From contig JAHQWE010000013.1 of the NCBI GenBank assembly GCA_019633985.1, forward strand, positions 1 to 32,422: a stretch of DNA of 32,422 nt, written 5' to 3'. Under the pieces are notes generated by a model that was given only the letters and a program-made list of their open reading frames with translations, was not told the origin of the DNA and searched no databases. Shown here one piece after another: positions 1 to 7,884 of the stretch; positions within the stretch are counted from its first letter, which is position 1; each line of letters begins with the position of its first letter. The position numbers were made by a program, and so were the translations under genes. Source of the stretch: Acidiferrobacterales bacterium (GTDB taxonomy: Bacteria > Pseudomonadota > Gammaproteobacteria > Arenicellales > Poriferihabitantaceae).

Positions 1-1344
1 CATGTCATCCAAATCCTGATAAATGAGCCAATCGGCTCCTATCTCCTCTCCAATCTCCTCCACGCTACGATTGTGAGCAACCAATTCAGACGAGGATGGC
101 ATATCAATGCCATAGACATTTGGATATCTCACCGGAGGCGCGGCGGAGGCAAAATACACTTTATTCGCTCCAGCCTCCCTGGCGAGTTCGATAATCTTAG
201 AAGAGGTGGTGCCGCGGACAATAGAATCGTCGACCAGCAAGACGTTCTTGCCCGCAAATTCTGACTCAATGGCGTTCAGCTTCTGCCGCACTGACTTTCT
301 CCGTTCGGCTTGACCGGGCATGATGAAAGTTCTACCGATATAGCGATTTTTAATAAATCCTTCCCGATAGGAGACCTTTAATTCTTTGGCCATTTCGAGT
401 GCTGCGGTTCGGCTGGTATCGGGTACGGGAATGATGACATCGATGTCATGCCGTGGCCACTCCCTCAGTAGTTTGCGCCCCAGCATCTTGCCCATTTCGA
501 TTCGTGACTGATATACCGAAACATCGTCGATAATAGAGTCCGGGCGGGCGAGATAAACATATTCGAAAATACACGGATTGTATTGAGGAGTATCTGCGCA
601 AATCTGATGATGCATATTTCCCTGCATATCGATGAAGATTGCCTCACCAGGAAACAAATCCCGTTCCCGCTCATAGCCGATAACATCTAACGCTACACTT
701 TCGGAAGCAAACATATGCGCTTCGATGCCGCCAGAAACCATCTCGTTTTTTCTGGTTCCATAGATGAGAGGCCGGATTCCATGCGGATCGCGGAAAGCCA
801 CGATTCCTACCCCCACAATCATGGTAATTGCCGCATAGGCGCCTTTACATCTTCGCATTACTCCAGAAACGCCCTTAAACACATCTTTAGGGGTCACTCG
901 CAAGTTTCCCTTACCGATCACATCTCTTAACTCATGGGCAAAAATATTGAGCAGAATCTCGGAGTCAGATGAGGTATTGAGCTGCCGCAAATCCTGTCGA
1001 AACAATTCTTCCCTTAATGGACCGGCATTGGTCAGATTGCCGTTATGCGCGAGCGCCAGCCCATAAGGTGAATTGACGTAAAATGGCTGCGCCTCGGCTC
1101 GAGAATCACATCCTGCCGTGGGATAACGGTTATGCCCCACTCCCATATTCCCTTTCAACTCAAGCATATGACGAGTATGAAAAACATCTCGTACCAGTCC
1201 GTTGTCTTTTCGCAGGAAAACCCGACTTCCGTCACTGGTCATGATCCCGGCGGCGTCCTGCCCCCGATGCTGCACGACGGTCAATCCGTCATAAATTTGC
1301 TGATTAACCGGTTGAGAATCTAGAATACCAACAATGCCACACAT
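1..1344 (-). CDS. purF: Amidophosphoribosyltransferase (partial, C-terminus outside window)
   Basis: Catalyses the first committed step of purine synthesis: PRPP plus glutamine gives 5-phosphoribosylamine. The protein begins MCGIVGIL, so Cys2 becomes the N-terminal nucleophile of the class II glutaminase domain after Met removal. [10 protein letters not shown] follows near residue 30, as expected for the family. The frame stays open from the ATG at 1344 to the left edge (about 448 codons). It is still in PurF-like sequence there ([12 protein letters not shown]), near the end of the PRTase domain; full-length enzymes are about 500 residues, so roughly 50 are missing. It lies 7 bases downstream of cvpA, the same pair as in E. 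coli and Pseudomonas, and is probably cotranscribed with it. I saw no PurR-type box upstream of cvpA. Very sure of the identity. Confidence 0.96.
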   Translation of the reverse strand, partial: MCGIVGILDSQPVNQQIYDGLTVVQHRGQDAAGIMTSDGSRVFLRKDNGLVRDVFHTRHMLELKGNMGVGHNRYPTAGCDSRAEAQPFYVNSPYGLALAHNGNLTNAGPLREELFRQDLRQLNTSSDSEILLNIFAHELRDVIGKGNLRVTPKDVFKGVSGVMRRCKGAYAAITMIVGVGIVAFRDPHGIRPLIYGTRKNEMVSGGIEAHMFASESVALDVIGYERERDLFPGEAIFIDMQGNMHHQICADTPQYNPCIFEYVYLARPDSIIDDVSVYQSRIEMGKMLGRKLLREWPRHDIDVIIPVPDTSRTAALEMAKELKVSYREGFIKNRYIGRTFIMPGQAERRKSVRQKLNAIESEFAGKNVLLVDDSIVRGTTSSKIIELAREAGANKVYFASAAPPVRYPNVYGIDMPSSSELVAHNRSVEEIGEEIGADWLIYQDLDDM

Positions 1345-1351
1345 AAGGGGA

Positions 1352-1870
1352 TTAACCTGTGATGGGTTCAGAACCTGGAAAACGGAGCGGAAAATTCTCT
1401 GCAACCCCGGGAGGCAGCAACGACAATATAAACTCCGTGAGGGGCGCGAAATAAATAACGAGCTTGGACGATTGGTACCAAGGATGTGGTGCAAAATCCA
1501 TAAACGTTGCAGCCAGAATGAGTAGAGCCACAACCACTGCACCGCGGACGAGGCCAAAAAGCCCGCCCAGGGAGCGGTCCAGTCCGGTAATACCCGCCAA
1601 CGCGAACAGTCGGTAGATCACGTAGCTGACGATGGAAACCAGAATCAGTGTGCAAACGAAGATAGCCGCAAACGATGCGATACCCCTGAGCTCTTTTTGG
1701 CTGATATACGGTTCGAGATACACCGCTCCTTGCGCGGCAAAAGTATAAGCAACATAAAGCGCAACCAGCCAGGAAGCGAGCGAAAGTATTTCCCGAATGA
1801 ACCCTCGAAAGATCCCGATCAGCGCTGAGACCAGAATTACAACAATAATCGCGATATCAACTGGACTCAT
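1352..1870 (-). CDS. cvpA: CvpA family membrane protein
   Basis: A 172-residue inner-membrane protein of the CvpA family, first known from colicin V production and later linked to envelope homeostasis. Four hydrophobic segments are visible, at about residues 5-23, 28-50, 62-84 and 103-125. The N-terminus has the family's acidic-hydrophobic start ([10 protein letters not shown]) followed by [13 protein letters not shown]. Length and position directly before purF match the family. The ATG at 1870 has no strong Shine-Dalgarno sequence. The 149-base gap up to dedD contains a weak minus-strand promoter-like pair (TTGTCT, 18 bases, TATTCT) that could start a cvpA-purF transcript, but it matches only 4 of 6 consensus bases in each box. 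The molecular function of the family is not settled. Confidence 0.93.
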   Translation of the reverse strand: MSPVDIAIIVVILVSALIGIFRGFIREILSLASWLVALYVAYTFAAQGAVYLEPYISQKELRGIASFAAIFVCTLILVSIVSYVIYRLFALAGITGLDRSLGGLFGLVRGAVVVALLILAATFMDFAPHPWYQSSKLVIYFAPLTEFILSLLPPGVAENFPLRFPGSEPITG

Positions 1871-2019
1871 TAGGAATATCAGTGGTTAGAATAGTTCGAA
1901 GTAGTGTGAACAGACAAAGACAACAAGCGGGGGGCTGCATTCTGAAGGAAACAGGAATATGCCTCTGCGACATGTAACCTACCCTGAATGCGCCAAAGAC
2001 TGGGAGCCATTAAAGCGCG

Positions 2020-2781
2020 CTATGAGTTCGTTCGGGTGACATATCCTTTTTCGCCAATCAAAGACTTTAGCCGGACGCTGATTTTATCCGCTGTTTCCCG
2101 TTTAGCGTAAGGTCCAAGCCAGACACGGGTTGATTTTCCAAGAGAGGTATCTACACTTTTTGTCTTGGGGTTAAAACCGCTGTTATTCAGGAGAATCGAT
2201 ACCGAATCGACGTTCGCCTGTTTGGAAAAAGTACCCACTCGCACCACCCAGCCTGCACTAGTTACTTGCTCCTGTCCCGAGGCCTTTTTGGGTTTGCTGG
2301 CGGCCGTCGTTTTGGGCTCGACCGCTGCGACTTTTTGCTTTTTCTCAGTTATCTCTTCTGGTTTTTTGATCTTCGTCTCAGCTTGAGTGAGCTTTTTCAG
2401 GGCTTCTTTAGATGGACCTTTTGATTGGTCCTGTGTCATTACCAGTGCGGTTTTCTTTGGTTTTTCAGTCGGCTCGGAAGCGGCCTGCTCAGCCTCGCTG
2501 CTTAGCGTCAAATCAAGCAGTGCGGGTTTGCGGTCATCCACATTGGAAGATTGCAAATCCGAGGCAGATTGATCACTTCCATTTACGTTATTCAGATTAA
2601 GCGGAACAATACGGGAACGAAAGGTCTGTACTGCCACACCGTCCTCTTCCACCGAACTGTTTGCCTCTAGAGCAGGTTCTGAGAGGAAGAGCGGTATCAC
2701 GACCACTGCCAGTATGACCAGGATTGCAGCGCCCGTAAGTCGATGCTTGAGCTCGTATTCAGGTTCCACTGAAGTATTCAT
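2020..2781 (-). CDS. dedD: SPOR-domain membrane protein, DedD-like
   Basis: A 253-residue bitopic inner-membrane protein. The N-terminal cytoplasmic stretch (about residues 1-14) is followed by one transmembrane segment (about 15-34). A long low-complexity linker rich in Ser, Glu, Lys and Thr (about 40-170) leads to a C-terminal SPOR domain (about 172-250) that starts at GWVVRVGTFS and ends with the typical GPYAKRETAD pattern. SPOR domains bind septal peptidoglycan stripped of stem peptides, so a role at the division site is expected. The order folC-dedD-cvpA-purF is the same as in E. coli, which supports the symbol, although the linker itself is not conserved enough to prove orthology. It is 140 bases downstream of folC. 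Confidence 0.87.
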   Translation of the reverse strand: MNTSVEPEYELKHRLTGAAILVILAVVVIPLFLSEPALEANSSVEEDGVAVQTFRSRIVPLNLNNVNGSDQSASDLQSSNVDDRKPALLDLTLSSEAEQAASEPTEKPKKTALVMTQDQSKGPSKEALKKLTQAETKIKKPEEITEKKQKVAAVEPKTTAASKPKKASGQEQVTSAGWVVRVGTFSKQANVDSVSILLNNSGFNPKTKSVDTSLGKSTRVWLGPYAKRETADKISVRLKSLIGEKGYVTRTNS

Positions 2782-2921
2782 ATTCGTCGTCGAAAAAAGC
2801 GATATCGAAGTCAGTCTGATTGGGGAAAATAAATAAACTTCCCATTTAAACGGATCATGATTTTCATTGTTTCATCTCACCAGGACAAAACCACTGCGCC
2901 GTATAAGGTGTCCAGCCCGGC

Positions 2922-4232
2922 TTACTCAACCTGGCCTTCACTCTCGAGGTGCTGGAGTATATCACCGACAGTAAAAAATGACCCGAACGCAACCAGTCTG
3001 TCTTCTGCAACACTATCTTGCTGGGCTGCGACAAAAGCTTCGGGCGGAGTAGCATATGTTCTCACCTTCGCTTCGGGTAGTATTTTCAATAATTTACCAC
3101 TGAGTTCAGACGCGGATTGACCACGATCACCGGTCAAAGTGGCAAGATACCAATCATCTACTTCCCCTGATATTGGAGTAAATATTAGGTTGAGTTCTTT
3201 GTCTTCAAGGACACCGACAACTGCTCTTGTTTTGCCCCCAGTTTGATTCGTTCTCAGAAACTCAGCAAGCTCAACAGCAGAATCAGCATTGTGCGCAACG
3301 TCGAGAATCGTTAACGGCCGACGCTGAATCACTTCGCATCTGGCGGCAACCTTGGCCTGAGCCAGCCCCTGTATCAAATAATCCGCCGTCACACCGGTCA
3401 GATCACGCGTTAGCGCCAAAACGGCGATCACGCCAGCCAGGTTCCGACTCTGATGACTACCGGATAGTGGCATTGACAGCGAGGTGAGCAATGACCAGGA
3501 AGCAGGAATTAGCGGATGGCTTGCTTCAAACCGATACAAACCAAACTCAGACTCGTTATCTACTTGGAAATCCGTGCCGACCTGAACCAGCGTCGCATTA
3601 ACGGCATCAGCGCCTTGACGGATTTCAGCTGGCGGATCAGGTTCAGCACATACTGCCAAGCCATTTTGCTTAAAGACACCGGCTTTTTCCGCGGCGATTT
3701 TTTCTCGAGTATCTCCTAGCCATTGCTGATGATCCAAACCAATCGACGTGATCAGAGCAATATTGTTCTCCAACATATTGACCGCATCCAGTCTGCCGCC
3801 CATTCCCGTTTCTAGAATACATGCTTGCACACTGGCGTGATGAAATATCACAATTGCGCAAAGTGTGCTGTATTCAAAATAAGTGAGAGGTGTATCTCCT
3901 CTCGCCGTCTCAATTTCGCAAAAAGCCCGGATAATCTGTCGGTCAGTCGCCTGCACTCCACCGACACAAAATCGTTCGTTGTAACGCACCAAGTGAGGAG
4001 AAGTATAACTCCCTGTTTTTTTTCCAGCAGCCAGTAAGACGGACTCCAGCATGGCGACACAGGAGCCTTTACCATTGGTCCCGGCAACAGTAATCACAAA
4101 CGGTGCTTGATATCGACCCAATCGCTCCCAAACAGCAGTAATGCGATCGAGTTTCATCTCTATCGTGCGCCAATGCTGAGATTGGATATGTACGAGCCAT
4201 TGCTCGAGATCGAAATCCAGAAAGCTAGACAA
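2922..4232 (-). CDS. folC: Bifunctional dihydrofolate synthase / folylpolyglutamate synthase
   Basis: Adds glutamate to dihydropteroate and extends the polyglutamate tail of folates, in the cytosol. The ATP-binding loop GTNGKGS sits at residues 51-57, the usual distance from the N-terminus, and a Mur-ligase-like central domain follows (TYFEYSTLCAI, LETGMGGRLDAVN). The LDVAHN motif marks the C-terminal domain. At 436 residues it has the normal length. The start is a TTG at 4232. There is no in-frame ATG upstream, and the next Met (residue 26) would cut into the domain. No clear ribosome site is seen. It lies 35 bases after accD in the conserved accD-folC-dedD order. Confidence 0.95.
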   Translation of the reverse strand: MSSFLDFDLEQWLVHIQSQHWRTIEMKLDRITAVWERLGRYQAPFVITVAGTNGKGSCVAMLESVLLAAGKKTGSYTSPHLVRYNERFCVGGVQATDRQIIRAFCEIETARGDTPLTYFEYSTLCAIVIFHHASVQACILETGMGGRLDAVNMLENNIALITSIGLDHQQWLGDTREKIAAEKAGVFKQNGLAVCAEPDPPAEIRQGADAVNATLVQVGTDFQVDNESEFGLYRFEASHPLIPASWSLLTSLSMPLSGSHQSRNLAGVIAVLALTRDLTGVTADYLIQGLAQAKVAARCEVIQRRPLTILDVAHNADSAVELAEFLRTNQTGGKTRAVVGVLEDKELNLIFTPISGEVDDWYLATLTGDRGQSASELSGKLLKILPEAKVRTYATPPEAFVAAQQDSVAEDRLVAFGSFFTVGDILQHLESEGQVE

Positions 4233-4267
4233 TTTGAAAGACCGCGATAAGGTTTGACGCTCGTTAG

Positions 4268-5284
4268 TTAAGGGATGGATTTCGCGGATCCAGCATCACC
4301 ATGATTGGCCAGATGCTCTCCTTCACCACCCTCGCTAACCGAGTCAATTCGACCATCATTGCTTGGTACCGACTGACCAGGAAATGGGTTTTCTTCTACC
4401 GGTTCCTCCGAGGCCTTCGGGCCACTGAACCCTAACTTACCTAATAGCAGAGCGATCTCCTCCCGCATATTACGACGATCAACAATCATATCAATGGCGC
4501 CATGTTCCAACAGAAACTCTGCACGCTGGAAACCATCAGGCAGGGTTTCTCTCACCGTTTGCTCGATCACTCTTGGGCCAGCAAAACCCACTAATGCCGC
4601 AGGTTCAGCAATGATGATATCTCCCAACATGGCCAAACTGGCAGATACACCCCCCATCGTCGGATCAGTAAGCACGGAAATAAAAGGAATTCCAGCTTTT
4701 CTATTTCGCGCAATAGCCGCTGAAGTTTTCGCCATTTGCATTAGCGAAAACAGGGCTTCCTGCATTCTGGCTCCTCCTGAGGCTGAAAAACACACCAATG
4801 GCTGGCGATTCTGGTAACTATAATCTGCTGCTTGTACAAATCGCTCGCCCACAACAGAACCCATTGAACCGCCCAAAAACCGAAAATCGAAGGCCGCCAC
4901 GGTAATTGGTGTATCAAGCAGATGTCCATTCGCTGCCACCAATGCTTCGGTAGAGGTACTGGATTTTCGTGCATCCACGAGTCGATCACGATAACGTTTC
5001 TGATCTCGAAACTTGAGCACATCGACAGGTTGAACTTCTTCACCGATCAGATATTCGCTGCAACTCAACCCTTCATCGAGAAAGTACCCGAGCCTCTCCA
5101 GCCCGCCGATTCGCATATGATGGTCGCATTTCGGACACACGCTTAAACTGAGGTCCAATTCCTGTCGATAGAGTACTGCCTGACAGTTTGTGCAGTTACT
5201 CCAGACCCCTTCAGGAACTCCTTTTTTCGTCAGCCGAGTGCGCGTCTGGATCTTTGGTGGTATTATTTTATCCAGCCAATTCAT
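4268..5284 (-). CDS. accD: Acetyl-CoA carboxylase carboxyltransferase subunit beta
   Basis: The beta half of the carboxyltransferase that moves the carboxyl group from biotin to acetyl-CoA to make malonyl-CoA, the first step of fatty acid synthesis; it works as a complex with AccA. The N-terminal four-cysteine zinc ribbon is intact (C31, C34, C50, C53). The crotonase-like core follows, with [12 protein letters not shown] and the [15 protein letters not shown] region. At 338 residues it is longer than the roughly 304 of E. coli because of an acidic, low-complexity tail of about 50 residues after residue 285. The sequence upstream of the ATG is AT-rich with no visible Shine-Dalgarno. It lies 37 bases downstream of trpF. 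Confidence 0.96.
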   Translation of the reverse strand: MNWLDKIIPPKIQTRTRLTKKGVPEGVWSNCTNCQAVLYRQELDLSLSVCPKCDHHMRIGGLERLGYFLDEGLSCSEYLIGEEVQPVDVLKFRDQKRYRDRLVDARKSSTSTEALVAANGHLLDTPITVAAFDFRFLGGSMGSVVGERFVQAADYSYQNRQPLVCFSASGGARMQEALFSLMQMAKTSAAIARNRKAGIPFISVLTDPTMGGVSASLAMLGDIIIAEPAALVGFAGPRVIEQTVRETLPDGFQRAEFLLEHGAIDMIVDRRNMREEIALLLGKLGFSGPKASEEPVEENPFPGQSVPSNDGRIDSVSEGGEGEHLANHGDAGSAKSIP

Positions 5285-5321
5285 ATGGTTATATTATTAT
5301 TTTAAAGTAATCTATTACTAA

Positions 5322-5951
5322 CTATTGCCCAAAATCCTTGCTCATCACACTGTGGCAAAACCGCTGGATTTTTGCAGAATCTTTTGTCCCTGACGTTTCT
5401 ACACCACTACTGACATCCACAGCATAAGGCCGAGCCACATGGATGGCTTCGCCAACGTTCTCAGGCGTCAGACCACCCGCTAGAATCACTGGTTTGCTAC
5501 CACCATAACTTGCCCGCTTCCAATCAAAGGAAACGCCGCTACCACCGTACACATCTTTAACATGGGTATCCAACAGGATTCCACAAGCATCAGGATATTG
5601 GCTCTCCACCTTCTCTAATTCTGCATCATCCATTACGCGAATCACTTTCACGAATGGCAGTCCAAAACTTGCACAAAAATCATTGTCTTCTTCACCATGA
5701 AACTGAATCAGATCCACCCCTACATCGGCAACAATCTGATTGATATATTCCCGTTCTGGGTTTACCACAACTGCAACCGCATGGACAAAAGCAGGAAGCA
5801 CGCGTCGAATTTCAGCTGCTTGCTCGATTTCTAAATGACGCGAGCTGGGTGGATAAAACATTAAGCCAATCGCATCTGCACCGGCTTCACAAGCTTGTAA
5901 GGCCGACGGAGGAGATTGGAGACCGCAGATTTTAATTCGTGTACGTCGCAA
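5322..5951 (-). CDS. trpF: Phosphoribosylanthranilate isomerase
   Basis: Isomerises N-(5-phosphoribosyl)anthranilate to the ribulose form in tryptophan synthesis. This is the free-standing 209-residue TIM barrel, not the TrpC fusion of E. coli. The KICG motif near the N-terminus carries the catalytic Cys (C9), and LLDTHV with the following GGSG supplies the catalytic Asp and part of the phosphate site; ILAGGL is the second phosphate loop. No ATG or GTG fits: the start is a TTG at 5951, with an in-frame stop 12 codons upstream and no Shine-Dalgarno. An extended -10 promoter lies just upstream (5979-5987). The trpF-accD neighbourhood is that of Pseudomonas. Confidence 0.95.
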   Translation of the reverse strand: MRRTRIKICGLQSPPSALQACEAGADAIGLMFYPPSSRHLEIEQAAEIRRVLPAFVHAVAVVVNPEREYINQIVADVGVDLIQFHGEEDNDFCASFGLPFVKVIRVMDDAELEKVESQYPDACGILLDTHVKDVYGGSGVSFDWKRASYGGSKPVILAGGLTPENVGEAIHVARPYAVDVSSGVETSGTKDSAKIQRFCHSVMSKDFGQ

Positions 5952-5978
5952 GAATCGAGTATTGAATAATGCGTTGGA

Positions 5979-5987
5979 ATTATATCA
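5979..5987 (-). promoter_or_regulatory. Extended -10 promoter for trpF-accD-folC
   Basis: On the minus strand this reads TGATATAAT, a perfect extended -10 (TGnTATAAT). No good -35 is present at 16-18 bases, as is common for extended -10 promoters. The predicted transcript start near 5972 leaves about 20 bases before the TTG start of trpF, which lack a Shine-Dalgarno sequence. Assignment is from sequence match only. Confidence 0.5.
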
Positions 5988-6029
5988 AAATATGAATGTA
6001 AATCATTGTTTTAAGGTATTTATTTCGAT

Positions 6030-6049
6030 ATTTTCACAGTCGTGAAAAT
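6030..6049. repeat. AT-rich hairpin between truA and trpF
   Basis: A perfect inverted repeat, ATTTTCAC-AGTC-GTGAAAAT, has 8-base arms and a 4-base loop. It lies 48 bases downstream of the truA stop. It has no following T-run on either strand, so it is not a canonical terminator. It could weaken truA read-through, protect an mRNA 3' end or be a protein site. The rest of the 146-base gap is AT-rich and otherwise shows only the trpF promoter. Confidence 0.5.
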
Positions 6050-6097
6050 CGAATAATTGTATTCCTGGTCGCAATGCTTGCAAGAGACGGCCATTCA

Positions 6098-6907
6098 CTA
6101 CCAGAACCGACAAATCGCAGGAGGCGGCGGTAACCGATATTTTTCGTCATATTCTACTTTTGCGAAGTACAGTCCGTCTGGAGGAAACGTGATTCCACCC
6201 TGGGTTCGATCAGCGCTTTCCAGAACCTGCCGGGCCCAGTCTGTGGGTTGATCTCCAGTCCCGATTTGGCAGAGAACCCCCACCAGATTTCTCACCATAT
6301 GGTGAAGAAATCCGTCAGCAATAACGTCGAACCAGAACCAGTCTTCGTGATGCGATACGTTCAACTGCCTCAAATCCTTTACCGGGTTTTTTGACTGACA
6401 GCCTGCCGCCCGAAATGCGGAAAAATCGTGCGTTCCAAGCAAAGAACCAGCGGCAGATTGCATTTTCACCAAATCCATGGAATGGCGAAACCAGGTCACC
6501 CTGCCCGCGAGATAGGAGGGTCTAACCGCGCGATTCAAAATGACATAACGATAAGAGCGTTGTCTCGCACCAAATCTAGCGTGAAATTCCTGTGGTACTG
6601 ATTTACACCAGATGAGAGAAATATCTTTGGGAAGCGCGGTATTGATCCCTCTTAGCCAGTTATATTCCTCTCTTTGACTGGGGGAATCGAAATGTACCAC
6701 CTGGCCAATACCGTGGACACCTGTGTCGGTTCTACCTGCTGTTGTCACCACAACCGGGTGATTGGCCACCTTGGAGATCGCTTGTTCAACCGCCTGTTGA
6801 ACGGATGGCGCATTCTTTTGACGCTGCCACCCCGAATAGGAAACGCCACAATACTCAATACATGCCGCATAACGCTGGATAGGCGGCGCAGTTTCAGACA
6901 GATTCAT
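6098..6907 (-). CDS. truA: tRNA pseudouridine(38-40) synthase
   Basis: Converts uridines 38-40 of the tRNA anticodon arm to pseudouridine. The catalytic aspartate is D61 in the motif TAGRTDTGVHG, and the family's FHARFGARQRSYRY and FLHHMVRNLVG blocks are present. At 269 residues it has the standard length. It lies upstream of trpF as in Pseudomonas, separated by 146 bases with a promoter, and 23 bases downstream of recR. The transcript from dnaX-ybaB-recR could therefore run into it. Confidence 0.95.
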   Translation of the reverse strand: MNLSETAPPIQRYAACIEYCGVSYSGWQRQKNAPSVQQAVEQAISKVANHPVVVTTAGRTDTGVHGIGQVVHFDSPSQREEYNWLRGINTALPKDISLIWCKSVPQEFHARFGARQRSYRYVILNRAVRPSYLAGRVTWFRHSMDLVKMQSAAGSLLGTHDFSAFRAAGCQSKNPVKDLRQLNVSHHEDWFWFDVIADGFLHHMVRNLVGVLCQIGTGDQPTDWARQVLESADRTQGGITFPPDGLYFAKVEYDEKYRLPPPPAICRFW

Positions 6908-6930
6908 CGCGCTTGCTCGAACTACTGCAA

Positions 6931-7533
6931 TTAACCCTGAATCGATTTGCGCTCAGAAAATGCCTGATTCAACGTCCCAGGATCCATGTATTCAAGTTCA
7001 CCTCCCATTGGCAGTCCCCTGGCTAGTCGGGTTACCTTGATACCCCGACTCTCCATTAAATCAACGATAAAATCTGAAGTCGCCTGCCCTTCCATGGTGA
7101 GGTTGGTCGCCAGTATCATTTCTTCTATTTCCTCATTATCAACCAACTTTACCAGGTGATCGATGCCCAGCTGATCGGGGCCGATATCATCTAGAGGAGA
7201 TAAGTTTCCCATCAACACGAAGTAAAGCCCCTGATATATTCCCGCTTGTTCTATTGCCTCAAGATCAGCAGGAGTCTCGACCACACAAAGACGACTAGCG
7301 TCTCGTCGTGAAGAATCGCAAATCGCGCAACGAGGAGTTTCACTAAAGTTATTGCACCGTTCACAGTGATTTACCTTGAGTAACGCATGGCGAATTGCTT
7401 CGCTGATTTGTTGTGCCCCGTCTCGATCTCTTTCCAGCAGATGAAATGCCATCCGCTGCGCCGATTTTGGCCCGATACCCGGCAAGCGTTGCAGCGCCTC
7501 CCTCAGGATTGATACGGAACGTGGGTCTGTCAT
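6931..7533 (-). CDS. recR: Recombination mediator protein RecR
   Basis: Works with RecO (and RecF) to load RecA on gapped DNA. The N-terminal helix-hairpin-helix (LPGIGPKSAQRMAFHL) is followed by a four-cysteine zinc finger (C57, C60, C69, C72). The Toprim domain begins at CVVETPADLEAIE. At 200 residues it matches the family. Its ATG shares one base with the ybaB stop codon (TAATG), which indicates translational coupling in the dnaX-ybaB-recR operon found across Gammaproteobacteria. Confidence 0.96.
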   Translation of the reverse strand: MTDPRSVSILREALQRLPGIGPKSAQRMAFHLLERDRDGAQQISEAIRHALLKVNHCERCNNFSETPRCAICDSSRRDASRLCVVETPADLEAIEQAGIYQGLYFVLMGNLSPLDDIGPDQLGIDHLVKLVDNEEIEEMILATNLTMEGQATSDFIVDLMESRGIKVTRLARGLPMGGELEYMDPGTLNQAFSERKSIQG

Positions 7534-7853
7534 TACAAACCGAGATTTAAACCAGGAATATTTAATCCAGCGGTCAGTCCACTCATTTTTTCTTCCGCTG
7601 TTTTTTCCGCTTTGCGCACCGCGTCATTGATCGCCGCCGCGATTAAATCTTCCAGAACTTCCTTATCGTCCTGCATGAGAGCAGGATCTATCGTGACCTT
7701 TCTAACATCGTGACGACAGGTCATCACAACTTCCACCATACCCGCACCGGACTGACCAATGACCTCCATATTCGCAAGTTCAGCCTGCGCGGCTTTCATA
7801 TTCTCTTGCATGGCTTGCGCTTGTTTCATCATATTGCCAAGCTGATTTTTCAT
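7533..7853 (-). CDS. ybaB: YbaB/EbfC family nucleoid-associated protein
   Basis: A small (106-residue) DNA-binding protein of the YbaB/EbfC family, a dimer that coats DNA. The N-terminus has the family's [12 protein letters not shown] helix, and the middle contains the beta-strand segment with [17 protein letters not shown] ribosome site sits about 8 bases before the ATG. It is located between dnaX and recR as in most Gammaproteobacteria, 31 bases after dnaX and overlapping recR by one base. Confidence 0.95.
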   Translation of the reverse strand: MKNQLGNMMKQAQAMQENMKAAQAELANMEVIGQSGAGMVEVVMTCRHDVRKVTIDPALMQDDKEVLEDLIAAAINDAVRKAEKTAEEKMSGLTAGLNIPGLNLGL

Positions 7854-7884
7854 CTTAAAAACCTCATATATTTTTCATCAATCA

